DNA from: Streptomyces sp. NBC_01497
Lineage (GTDB): Bacteria > Actinomycetota > Actinomycetes > Streptomycetales > Streptomycetaceae
Assembly (NCBI RefSeq): GCF_036250695.1
Contig: NZ_CP109427.1
Span: 620,001-684,000 of the forward strand
DNA: 64,000 bases
Direction: 5' to 3'
Below, piece after piece: positions 8,796 to 16,274 of this stretch. Positions within the stretch are counted from its first letter, which is position 1. Every line of letters starts with the position of its first letter. The position numbers were made by a program, and so were the translations under genes. The notes under the pieces are model-generated. The model worked only from the letters and a program-made list of their open reading frames with translations, had not been told where the DNA came from and made no database searches.

Positions 8796-9472
8796 GGGCG
8801 CTGCCGCCTCACCCAGGGGGTGATCAGCCACTGGACGCCGAGCAGCAGTACATCCGCGAGGACGGCGATGACGACACACAGCACGGACGCGGTGAGCACC
8901 TGCGCCTTGAAGAAGGTGTTCATACCGGCGTAGATGAGGTTGCCGAGACCGCCGTGGCCGACGATCGCGCCGATGGTGACGAGCGAGACGGCGGAGACCG
9001 TGGCGATGCGCAGGCCGGCCATCGCGGCGGGCAGCGCGAGCGGCAGCTCGACGGTGAACAGCAGGCGCAGCGGGCCGTACCCGAGGCCGCGGGCCGCCTG
9101 CCGGGTCTCCTCCGGCACGGCCCGGAGCCCGGCGAGGATGTTGCGCACGAGCAGCGTCAGGGAGTAGAGGACGAGCCCGGCGACGACAAGTGACGCGGAC
9201 AGGCCGTAGAGCGGGAGCAGCAGCGAGAACATCGCGAGCGACGGGACGGTGTACAGCACCGTGGTGAAACCGAGCACCGGGCCGGCGGCCCAGCCCCGGT
9301 GGCGCGCGGCGAGCGCGAGAGGCAGCGCGATCAGCAGGCCGAGGCCGACCGAGACCGCGGTGAGCTGGACGTGTTCGACGACGGCGTCGGCGAGGATGTG
9401 CCGGCGGGTGGAGACGTAGGCGCCGCAGATCCACTCGTTGCGGGCGAGGCAGTCGTGCGGGGCGGCCGTCAT
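8792..9472 (-). CDS. Osmoprotectant ABC transporter permease (first)
   Basis: 226 residues, with the first helix around VEHVQLTAVSVGLGLLIALP and the conserved AARGLGYGPLRLLFTVELP coupling segment. SLVTIGAIVGHGGLGNLIY matches OpuCB-type permeases. The start is ATG at 9472 with GGCAGG directly upstream. It is the first gene of a three-gene overlapping unit (permease, permease, binding protein) whose ATPase is encoded at 3082-4245. Confidence 0.85.
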   Translation of the reverse strand: MTAAPHDCLARNEWICGAYVSTRRHILADAVVEHVQLTAVSVGLGLLIALPLALAARHRGWAAGPVLGFTTVLYTVPSLAMFSLLLPLYGLSASLVVAGLVLYSLTLLVRNILAGLRAVPEETRQAARGLGYGPLRLLFTVELPLALPAAMAGLRIATVSAVSLVTIGAIVGHGGLGNLIYAGMNTFFKAQVLTASVLCVVIAVLADVLLLGVQWLITPWVRRQRP

Positions 9473-9850
9473 CCTGCCATTCCAGCCGCGCACGGATGCG
9501 CGCGCGCCCCGGACTGACCCGTACGGGCGGCTGCACCGCTCCCCCGGGGTGGCCCGGAACCGCACCGACCGCGGCCCCGGGCCCACGGGCCGGTGCGGGC
9601 CGTGCGCCGGTGCGGGCCGTGTGCCGGTGCGGGCCGTGCGCCCGTGCGGGCCGTGCGCCCGTGCGGGCCGTGCGCCTCGTGCGGGCCGTGCGCCCGTGCG
9701 GGCCGTGCGCCCGTGCGCGGGGAGCCCACGGACCGATGCGTCGAGGTGAGCCCGGCGCTTCGCGCCCGCCGCCGGGCCGCCTGCCGTCGTCGCTCTGTCG
9801 GGCAGGACCGGACGGAGCACACCCGGGCGGGGCGCGGGTGCCCGGTGGGC
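9473..9850. other. Repeat-bearing upstream region of the permease operon
   Basis: 378 bp between the cupin gene stop and the permease start, all transcribed leftward. It holds the 17-bp repeat array (9591-9710) and no convincing gene; open frames here are a by-product of the GC-rich repeats. The operon promoter should lie here. Confidence 0.6.
9591..9710. repeat. Seven-copy 17-bp tandem repeat
   Basis: Seven head-to-tail units of consensus CSGTGCGGGCCGTGCGC start at 9591, 9608, 9625, 9642, 9659, 9676 and 9694. The sixth unit is 18 bp long. A partial eighth unit follows at 9711. Copies differ at one or two positions. The array ends about 120 bp upstream of the permease ATG. Confidence 0.9.
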
Positions 9851-10300
9851 TCAGGCCGGGTCGCCGTCGTATTCGGAGTAGTCCGCGAAGTCGAAGCCGG
9901 GGGCGACGACGCACGACACGAGGACCGGCTCGTCTCCCGCGGGTTCCGCCGCCTGCCACTCGCCGGCCGGGATGAGGATCTGGGGCCGTTCGCCGGCCGC
10001 GACGGACATACCGAGCAGCCGGGTCGTGTGCTCGGCGGGGGTGGCCTCCTGACCGCCGAAACGCAGGCGGAGCGGGCCGCCGCTGTGCCACAGCCACAGT
10101 TCGTCGGAACGCACCCGGTGCCAGCGCGAGCGCTCTCCGGGGTGGAGGAGGTAATGGATGCCCGTCGCGTAGGCACGGGGGCCCGGGTAGCCGTCGGGGG
10201 TCGCGCTCGCCCCGGTGCGCCAGGTCTCGCGGAACCAGCCGCCCTCGACGTGCGGTGCGAGGTCGAGTTGGCGCACGAGCGGTGAGATGTCGTCTGTCAC
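9851..10300 (-). CDS. Cupin-fold DUF985 protein
   Basis: 149 residues from a GTG at 10300. The sequence PHVEGGWFRETWRT near the N-terminus, the IHYLLHPGERSRWHRVRSDELW block and the late CVVAPGFDFADYSEY match the DUF985 cupin family, whose members have a metal-binding beta barrel and no firmly assigned role. The histidines of the IHYLL and WHRV segments are candidate metal ligands. It follows the UbiX-like gene in the same orientation with a 70-bp gap. Confidence 0.8.
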   Translation of the reverse strand: MTDDISPLVRQLDLAPHVEGGWFRETWRTGASATPDGYPGPRAYATGIHYLLHPGERSRWHRVRSDELWLWHSGGPLRLRFGGQEATPAEHTTRLLGMSVAAGERPQILIPAGEWQAAEPAGDEPVLVSCVVAPGFDFADYSEYDGDPA

Positions 10301-10321
10301 CCGGGCATCTTGACACGCGCC

Positions 10322-10350
10322 GGGGCCGCCGCCGGGCCGGCGACGGCCCC
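10322..10350 (-). terminator. Weak hairpin after the UbiX-like gene
   Basis: GGGGCCG (10322-10328) pairs with CGGCCCC (10344-10350), about 20 bp past the UbiX-like stop. The 15-nt loop makes it only a candidate. Confidence 0.3.
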
Positions 10351-10370
10351 TCGGGGGCGCGGCGGTGGCG

Positions 10371-10952
10371 TCAGCCGGTCCAGCGGGGGAACGTCTCGTT
10401 GGCGACATGGAACTGGTCGAGGATCTTCCCGCACGTCTGGCGCAGCAGGTCCTCGATGGTCCGCGGCTGGTGGTAGAAGGAGAGCACGGGCGGCAGGATG
10501 GTGCCGCCCGCCAGCGTCACCCGCTTCATGTTCTCGATGTGGATGTAGTTGAGCGGCGTCTCGCGTGCCACCAGCACCAGCGGGCGCCGTTCCTTGAGGG
10601 TGACGTCCGCGGCGCGGGCGAGGAGGTTGTCGGAGTTGCCGGTGGCGACGGCCGCGAGGGTCCGCATCGAGCACGGCACGACGACCATGCCGAGCGTGAC
10701 GAACGAGCCGGAGGAGACGGCCGCTCCGAGGTCACGTGTGTCGTGGACGACGTCGGCGAGCTTCTCGACCTCCGACGGGTCCTGGCGCAGTTCGCGTTCG
10801 ATGCTGAGCCGGGCGCCCGCCGACATGACGAGATGGGTCTCGACGGTGCCGAGTTCCCGGGCGATCTCCAGGAACGTCACCGCGAGTTGGGGCGCGCTGG
10901 AGCCCGACACCCCGACCACGAGTCGCGGCCTGTTCCCGTCCGTACCTGCCAT
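10371..10952 (-). CDS. UbiX-family flavin prenyltransferase
   Basis: 193 residues. The N-terminal flavin-binding motif is GVSGSSAPQLA, and the C-terminal half carries ERRPLVLVARETPLNYIH, ENMKRVTLAGGTILPP and FYHQPRTIEDL, the diagnostic UbiX/Pad1 blocks. The enzyme prenylates FMN to make the cofactor of UbiD decarboxylases. The ATG at 10952 has GGGAGAGGGAC upstream. It lies 49 bp behind the UbiD-like gene, so cofactor and decarboxylase are probably co-expressed. Vanillate/4-hydroxybenzoate decarboxylase clusters (vdcBCD) have the same pairing, but no small vdcD-like gene is seen here. Confidence 0.88.
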   Translation of the reverse strand: MAGTDGNRPRLVVGVSGSSAPQLAVTFLEIARELGTVETHLVMSAGARLSIERELRQDPSEVEKLADVVHDTRDLGAAVSSGSFVTLGMVVVPCSMRTLAAVATGNSDNLLARAADVTLKERRPLVLVARETPLNYIHIENMKRVTLAGGTILPPVLSFYHQPRTIEDLLRQTCGKILDQFHVANETFPRWTG

Positions 10953-11001
10953 GTCCCTCTCCCTCACCACTGTTCTCGTCCGGCCGGTGCCACGGCGCTC
11001 T

Positions 11002-12462
11002 TCACCGGTACAGGTGCGGGTACTTGGCGCGTACCTGCGCCGCCAGTCGCGGGGAGCTCTGGGCCACGGTGGGGAACGTGTCGCGGCGCTCGTAGGGGAT
11101 GCAGGCGTCGATGACCATGCGCGAGTTGTAGAGCCGGTCGTAGTCGGTGACCAGGGTGTCGAGCCGGGACGACCAGGTCCGGCTCAGTGTGGTCGTCATG
11201 GTCTTCGGATCGCATCGGGTGCCCATCGCCCAGATGACCTCGTGGATGTCGCTCGGATCGATGTCGTCGTCCACCACCACGATCCACCGGCCCACGTAGC
11301 CGACCGGGTTGACCTGGGAGGCGACGAGCCCGACCTGGGTGGAGTGGCCGAAGTAGCGCTGCTTGACGGACACCACCACGAAGGTGCGCCCCGATCCGGC
11401 CTGGTGGGCCCAGGCGCTGACGACGTCGGGGATGCCCGCGCCCTCCAGTGAGTCAAGGAGCGCGGCGGAGCGCAGGAAACACCGCTCGAAGAGGTGCGCG
11501 TGCGGGGGCTTCTGGCTTGCCGCGCACGTCAGGATGGGATTGTCGCGGTGGTAGACGCGATTGATGCGGACGACGGGTTCGCTCTTGGCCTCGCCCGCGT
11601 AGTAGCCGTGCCACTCACCGAACGGTCCTTCCTCCACTGTCTCGTCCGGCAGGATCTCGCCCTCCAGGACGATCTCCGAGCGGGCCGGGAAGGGCAGCCC
11701 GGTGAGCTCGCCCTCGATGACCTCGTGCGGACGGCCCATCAGGCCGCCGCACCACTCCAGTTCGGGGACCTGGTCGGCGAGGGTGTAGCCGGAGGCGAGG
11801 TACGTCACGGGGTCCATGCCGACGATGATGACCACGGGGCACGGCTTGCCCGCGTTCAGGTACTTGTCCCGGTGGATGCGCCCCTGTTTGCCGTTGGAGA
11901 TGTACGAGGCGCAGGTGTTCTTCCCGGTCACCTGGACGCGGTAGGTGCCGAGGTTGACCCGGCCGGTGTCGGGGTCCCGGGTGACGACACCGCAGGCGGT
12001 GCCGATGTACCGGCCGCCGTCGAGCTCGTGGTGGACGGGCACGGGGAACATCGACAGCAGGTCGATGTCGTCGCCGCTGACCACGTTCTGAAGGACGGGG
12101 CCGTCGTCCACGGTCTTCGGCGGGATCCGGTCGAACCCCTTCTTGATGACCTTCCGGAAGGTGGTGAGCATCTCGGCGCGGCTCCTGGAGGCCTCCGGCT
12201 CCATGCCGAGCGCCAGGGCGAGGCGCAGCGGTGATCCGAACATGCCGTAGAGGCAGCGGTTCTGGTCCGGATAGCCGGGCACCTGGTCGAACACCAGCAT
12301 CGGGGACTTCTCCACCTTCTGCCGGTAGAGCACCTCGGTGACCGCGCCCATCTCCTTGTCCCAGTGGGCCCCCGAGACGACCTCCAGTTCACCGTGGTCG
12401 TCGACGGCCTCGATGAAACTGCGCAGATCGCTCTGGATGACGTCGCCGGGCAGATTCGGCAT
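11002..12462 (-). CDS. UbiD-family (prenyl-FMN-dependent) decarboxylase
   Basis: 486 residues, the usual UbiD length. The metal/phosphate-binding Asn170 and Arg175 lie in VNLGTYRVQV. Glu278 and Glu283 in EEGPFGEWHGYY complete the Glu-Arg-Glu active-site set known from ferulate decarboxylase, including the five-residue spacing of the two glutamates. The start is supported by AGGAGG 8 nt upstream. The reaction is reversible (de)carboxylation of an aromatic, heteroaromatic or alpha,beta-unsaturated acid. The divergent NitT/TauT-type importer probably supplies the acid. Confidence 0.88.
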   Translation of the reverse strand: MPNLPGDVIQSDLRSFIEAVDDHGELEVVSGAHWDKEMGAVTEVLYRQKVEKSPMLVFDQVPGYPDQNRCLYGMFGSPLRLALALGMEPEASRSRAEMLTTFRKVIKKGFDRIPPKTVDDGPVLQNVVSGDDIDLLSMFPVPVHHELDGGRYIGTACGVVTRDPDTGRVNLGTYRVQVTGKNTCASYISNGKQGRIHRDKYLNAGKPCPVVIIVGMDPVTYLASGYTLADQVPELEWCGGLMGRPHEVIEGELTGLPFPARSEIVLEGEILPDETVEEGPFGEWHGYYAGEAKSEPVVRINRVYHRDNPILTCAASQKPPHAHLFERCFLRSAALLDSLEGAGIPDVVSAWAHQAGSGRTFVVVSVKQRYFGHSTQVGLVASQVNPVGYVGRWIVVVDDDIDPSDIHEVIWAMGTRCDPKTMTTTLSRTWSSRLDTLVTDYDRLYNSRMVIDACIPYERRDTFPTVAQSSPRLAAQVRAKYPHLYR

Positions 12463-12577
12463 GACTGTGGGCCTCCTGTCGCCGCGGCCCTGTGCCGGGC
12501 CGATTCGGCTGGCTCTCGTGGTGGACCGATGATGGGGCTAACCGTCTGACCTTTTCAAGGGTGCGGATCCATTGCAT

Positions 12578-12594
12578 GGTCTGATGTTCAGACC
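12578..12594. promoter_or_regulatory. Operator-like palindrome between divergent units
   Basis: Perfect inverted repeat GGTCTGA-TGT-TCAGACC. A further half-site (GTCTGACC) lies at 12544-12551. It sits between the UbiD-like gene and the ABC ATPase gene, only 14 bp before the ATPase start. The form resembles FadR/GntR-type operators, but no regulator gene is adjacent. Confidence 0.6.
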
Positions 12595-12608
12595 TAGACT
12601 CCACGGCC

Positions 12609-13520
12609 ATGTCTCCCAGCACCCATCGCTCCCCGCAGGACTCGACGCCGCGGTCCGGTCCTGCGCACGAGCCGTCAACGCACGGCGCGGCAAAGGGACT
12701 TCGCACCACCCACCTGGAGGCGAACGGCGTCAGCATCGACTACCGCAAGCCCGGATCGACCGAGGGGCCGGAGGCCGGCGGCGTGGTCGAGCAGGTCGAC
12801 CTGACCCTGCACAAAGGCGACTTCGTCTGCATCGTCGGCCCGTCCGGCTGCGGCAAGACGACCTTCCTCAACGCCGTCGCCGGGTTTCTCCCCATCACCG
12901 GCGGCTCGTTGACGGTGGACGGCCGCGACATCCCCGGCCCCGGCCCCGACCGGGCCATGGTGTTCCAGCACGCGAGCCTGCTGCCGTGGCGCAGTGTGCT
13001 GGACAATGTGACCTACGGCCTCGAACTCGGCAGGGGTCTCAAGCGCGCCCAGGCACGCGAGCGGGCCCGCGAACTCCTGGATCTGGTGGGCCTGTCAGGG
13101 GCGGCGGACCAGCACCCGGGCCAGCTGTCCGGCGGGATGCAGCAGCGGGTCAATCTGGCCCGTGCCCTTGCCGTGGAACCCGAAATCCTGTTGCTGGACG
13201 AGCCGTTCGCCTCCATCGACGCGCAGACGCGCGAGGTGATGCAGGGAGAACTCCTGCGCATCTGCGTCGAGTGGAACGTCACCGCGCTCTTCGTCACCCA
13301 CGACATCACCGAGGCCGCGTTCCTCGCCGACCGGGTCTGCGTCTTCAGCCCGCGCCCGGGGTCCATCGTCAAGGAGATCGAGATCCCGCTGCCCAGGCCG
13401 CGGGACCAGCGCATCCGCAAACTCCCCCAGTTCCAGGCGCTGGTGGAGGAGATCTCCGACACCCTGCACGGTGCGGCGGCCGGCCAGGCGGCCCCCGCCG
13501 CGAACGGAGGTACCGCCTGA
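12609..13520 (+). CDS. NitT/TauT-type ABC transporter ATP-binding protein
   Basis: 303 residues with an unusual 35-residue Ser/Pro/His-rich N-terminal extension. The nucleotide-binding domain has Walker A GPSGCGKT (77-84), Q-loop QHASLLPWRSVLDN, signature LSGGMQQR and Walker B LLLDEPFASID. The QHxxLLPWxxxxxN segment is characteristic of the SsuB/TauB/NrtD group that imports sulfonates, nitrate, pyrimidine precursors or aromatic acids. No Shine-Dalgarno sequence precedes the ATG, so a leaderless message is possible. It is followed after 1 bp by the permease gene. Confidence 0.88.
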   Translation: MSPSTHRSPQDSTPRSGPAHEPSTHGAAKGLRTTHLEANGVSIDYRKPGSTEGPEAGGVVEQVDLTLHKGDFVCIVGPSGCGKTTFLNAVAGFLPITGGSLTVDGRDIPGPGPDRAMVFQHASLLPWRSVLDNVTYGLELGRGLKRAQARERARELLDLVGLSGAADQHPGQLSGGMQQRVNLARALAVEPEILLLDEPFASIDAQTREVMQGELLRICVEWNVTALFVTHDITEAAFLADRVCVFSPRPGSIVKEIEIPLPRPRDQRIRKLPQFQALVEEISDTLHGAAAGQAAPAANGGTA

Positions 13521-13521
13521 C

Positions 13522-14352
13522 ATGGCCGTCACCACACGCGTCGAGCCCCGACAACCCGCTCCGGGGACGACACGGCGCGCCTCCGGCAGGCGGCGCCCCC
13601 CTCCCCAGTACACCTACGGCACCGCGGCGGTCGTGGCGGCCCTCGCCCTGTGGGAGGTCCTGGCACTGCTGCGCGTGCGGCCGGCGATCGTCCTGCCCGG
13701 GCCCGGCGACGTCATCACCGCCTTCGGGAACCTCTTCAGCACGAGCGCCATCTGGACGGACCTGCTGACCAGCGGGCGGGAACTGCTGCTCGGCCTGGTG
13801 TTCGCGACCCTGGTGGGTCTGCCCGTCGGCATGCTGATCGGGTGGTACCGGCGGCTCTCCTGGATCCTCAGCCCGTTCGTCAGCTTCCTCTACGCCACAC
13901 CGCGCATCGCGCTCACCCCCCTGCTGATCATCTGGCTCGGCATCGGTGACTCCTCGAAGATCATGATCGTCTTCCTGATGGCGGTGTTCCCGATCCTGAT
14001 CAACGCGGCAAGCGGGGTGCGGAACCTGGATCCGGCGGTGCTGCGCGTCGCGCGGTGCTTCGGCGGCACGGACCTGCAGATCTTCCGCACGATCGCCCTG
14101 CCCGGCACGGTGCCGTTCGTCATCAGCGGCCTGCGGCTCGCCGTCGGCCAAGCGCTGATCGGTGTGTTCGTCGCCGAACTGAGCGGTGCCCAGGCGGGCG
14201 TCGGCATGCTGATGAACAACGCAGGACAGCAGTTCCAGACGTCCGTCGTCTTCGCGGGGCTGTTCATCTTCGCCCTCACCGGCGTGACTCTCAACGCCCT
14301 TCTCCAGCGCGTGGAACGGCACTTCGACTCCTGGCGCAACACCTCCGACTGA
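13522..14352 (+). CDS. NitT/TauT-type ABC transporter permease
   Basis: 276 residues with six predicted helices. The conserved cytoplasmic loop reads RVARCFGGTDLQIFRTIALPGTV-like and contains the EAA-type contact site. LPGPGDVITAF at the N-terminus is typical of SsuC/TauC proteins. The start ATG at 13522 has ACGGAGG 11 nt upstream and lies 1 bp past the ATPase stop, so the two genes are translated as a unit. Confidence 0.87.
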   Translation: MAVTTRVEPRQPAPGTTRRASGRRRPPPQYTYGTAAVVAALALWEVLALLRVRPAIVLPGPGDVITAFGNLFSTSAIWTDLLTSGRELLLGLVFATLVGLPVGMLIGWYRRLSWILSPFVSFLYATPRIALTPLLIIWLGIGDSSKIMIVFLMAVFPILINAASGVRNLDPAVLRVARCFGGTDLQIFRTIALPGTVPFVISGLRLAVGQALIGVFVAELSGAQAGVGMLMNNAGQQFQTSVVFAGLFIFALTGVTLNALLQRVERHFDSWRNTSD

Positions 14353-14378
14353 CACCGGCCGACCCCGAAAGAGGCACC

Positions 14379-15377
14379 ATGCCCAACAGCAGGAAGTACG
14401 GCTCGACGCTCGGCCTCACGGCGGCGGCGGGGGCGCTGGCCCTCGCGGCGGCGGCCTGCGCACCGGGCACGAGCGCGGGGAGCGCGGCCGGTACGGGCGG
14501 CGGCACGACGAAGATGACCGTCAGCTACAGCCAACTCGTGGCCGACCAGCTGCCGCTGTGGATCGCGGCCGACTCCGGGCTGTTCACGAAGCAGGGACTC
14601 GATGTCACGCTCACCAGCCTCAGCGGCTCCGACGGCTTCCCCGCCCTCATCTCGGGACAGACCCAGATGGCATCGATCGGCGCGTCCGAGATGGTCTCCG
14701 GCGCCGCGTCAGGGGCGAAGGTGAGCTATCTCGCGACGCTGACACCGGTCTTCCCGTACCAGTTCTACGCGAAGGTGAAGACGGCGTCGGAGCTGAAGGG
14801 CAAGCGGGTCGGCATCACCACGAGCAGCGGATCGGTGTATGTGGCGACACTGGCCGCGCTCAAGCAGTTGGGGCTGACACCGAACGACGTACGTCTGGTG
14901 TCGCTCGGTTCCGTCACGAACGTCAACAACGCGCTCATCGCGGGCAGTGTGGACGCGGCCCTGTCCCACCCGCCGGCGTCCGCTCCGATCGAGGCGGCGG
15001 GCTACCACAGCCTGCTCGACCTGGCCAAGCAGAAGATCCCCACGTCCAACGTCGGCCTCGCGACCACGACGGCCTACGCGGCGGGCCACAAGGGGCAGAT
15101 CAAGAAGTTCATGACGGCCCTGAGTCAGGCCATCGCCCGGGAGAAGTCGGACGAGACGTACGCCGAGAGCGAGCTGTCGAAGCACCTGAAGATCAACGAT
15201 CCGACGGCACTCAAGCAGACCTGGGAGTACTTCGCGAAGGAGGTGCTGCCGTCCCGGCCCACGCCCACCGTCGCCCAACTCCAGACGTCCAAGGACGCGT
15301 TGGCCAAGACACCCGGCGTCTCGAAGCTCGACCTGTCGAAGATCGTGGACACCACGTATTTCCCACCCGCCCCCTGA
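14379..15377 (+). CDS. NitT/TauT-type ABC transporter substrate-binding lipoprotein
   Basis: 332 residues. The signal sequence ends in AAAACAPG, a lipobox with Cys27. The mature protein starts MTVSYSQLVADQLPLWIA, then SGLFTKQGLDVTLT, ELKGKRVGITT and LIAGSVDAALSHPPAS, the pattern of SsuA/TauA/ThiY-like binding proteins. It completes the ATPase-permease-binding protein set. Phthalate importers of rhodococci (Pat) belong to this same superfamily, which fits the neighbouring decarboxylase, but ligand identity is inferred only from context. Confidence 0.87.
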   Translation: MPNSRKYGSTLGLTAAAGALALAAAACAPGTSAGSAAGTGGGTTKMTVSYSQLVADQLPLWIAADSGLFTKQGLDVTLTSLSGSDGFPALISGQTQMASIGASEMVSGAASGAKVSYLATLTPVFPYQFYAKVKTASELKGKRVGITTSSGSVYVATLAALKQLGLTPNDVRLVSLGSVTNVNNALIAGSVDAALSHPPASAPIEAAGYHSLLDLAKQKIPTSNVGLATTTAYAAGHKGQIKKFMTALSQAIAREKSDETYAESELSKHLKINDPTALKQTWEYFAKEVLPSRPTPTVAQLQTSKDALAKTPGVSKLDLSKIVDTTYFPPAP

Positions 15378-16151
15378 CCGCCCGGCGGGCGCCGGCCCCC
15401 TCCCGCGGGCACCCCCGCCCGGGCATCGCACTTCTCGCGCGGCACCCGCTTCTCCGGCGCCGCCTCGGTCCCGACGGCCACCCTCGCCTGCCTCCGCCAC
15501 CCTCGCCGGTCACCACGTACGGATCCGACCGTCCTCCTCATCCACCACCACCTGCCGGGGCCGCACCACCCGCCCCCGGCCGCTCCGCTCCGGGGCCGGC
15601 GCCTCCCCCCGCGCCGGCCCCGGGCCCGATCGCCAACGGCCGCGCGACGAAGGATGGTTCCACCCGGGGCGCTTGTCGGCTTCGCTGGGGCGTTTCGGCC
15701 GCTTGATGCCTGTCCGGGGCGGCCGATCCCGTGATCGGGCGCGTGACTGCGGTGGGGGCATCGGACCGGCGACGGCGTGCGCGGGAGCCGTCGATCACAG
15801 GGGAAGCGAGAGCAGGCGGACCTCACCAGTAGGCCAGGGCGCACCGTCACGCAGTGGCGTCCTAAGGGGTGCGCAGCGCGCATGATCGCGGGTCGTCCGG
15901 GTTGCTCGACATGACGTCCTGCTCACGTGCGGGCGACCCCGCCGACGCCCACCACCTGTGTGTCCACTCCTGCGATCGACAGAGGCAGCCGTAGCAGACC
16001 AGCGTGGGCGACGGGACAGCGACGAACTCAGGCACGAAGATCACGAACCACGACCGGAGCGCCATGCGGTGTGGCGGAGCCCCCCGTCCCGTGGTAATCC
16101 GGTTCGGTCAGTGATCACCGAGCCAACCGCCCCCACAGAGAGGGACGTTAC
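15378..16151. other. Long intergenic region
   Basis: 774 bp without a convincing gene. The left half is very C-rich on the plus strand. A Cys/Trp-rich open frame on the minus strand (15862-16065) and a 27-codon plus-strand frame from 15911 are open but show no recognisable family or ribosome site. The right end carries the inverted repeat at 16101-16124. Confidence 0.45.
16101..16124. promoter_or_regulatory. Inverted repeat upstream of the flavoprotein gene
   Basis: Arms GGTTCGGT and ACCGAGCC (7 of 8 paired) flank an 8-bp centre. It lies 28 bp upstream of the small ORF's GTG, where an operator would be expected. Confidence 0.45.
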
Positions 16152-16274
16152 GTGACCGATTCCATCGTCGAAAAGGAGCGGCGTGCCGCGTCCAGCCGGC
16201 GCGCACCGCTCGCGCTCCATGCCACGGGCCCCGTCGCCGCGCACGCCCCCGGCGTCCGGGCGGTCGCGTCGTGA
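16152..16274 (+). CDS. Putative 40-residue protein or leader ORF
   Basis: GTG start with AGAGAGGGACG directly upstream, ending in a TGA that overlaps the GTG start of the flavoprotein gene (GTGA). The product starts VTDSIVEKERRAASSRRAP and is Arg/Ala-rich; no family is recognised. The good ribosome site and the overlap suggest it is translated and couples translation to the next gene. It might be a relic of the ferredoxin often encoded here, but no cysteine is present. Confidence 0.4.
   Translation: MTDSIVEKERRAASSRRAPLALHATGPVAAHAPGVRAVAS

Noticed and set aside
9591..9710. CRISPR array for the 17-bp repeats.
   Set aside because: Units are directly adjacent without unique spacers, and no cas genes are present.
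8121..10316. A 731-codon minus-strand open frame that continues through the repeat array.
   Set aside because: Only the last 224 codons (from GTG 8795) match a permease; the rest is antisense or out-of-frame to the other permease, the repeats and the cupin gene.
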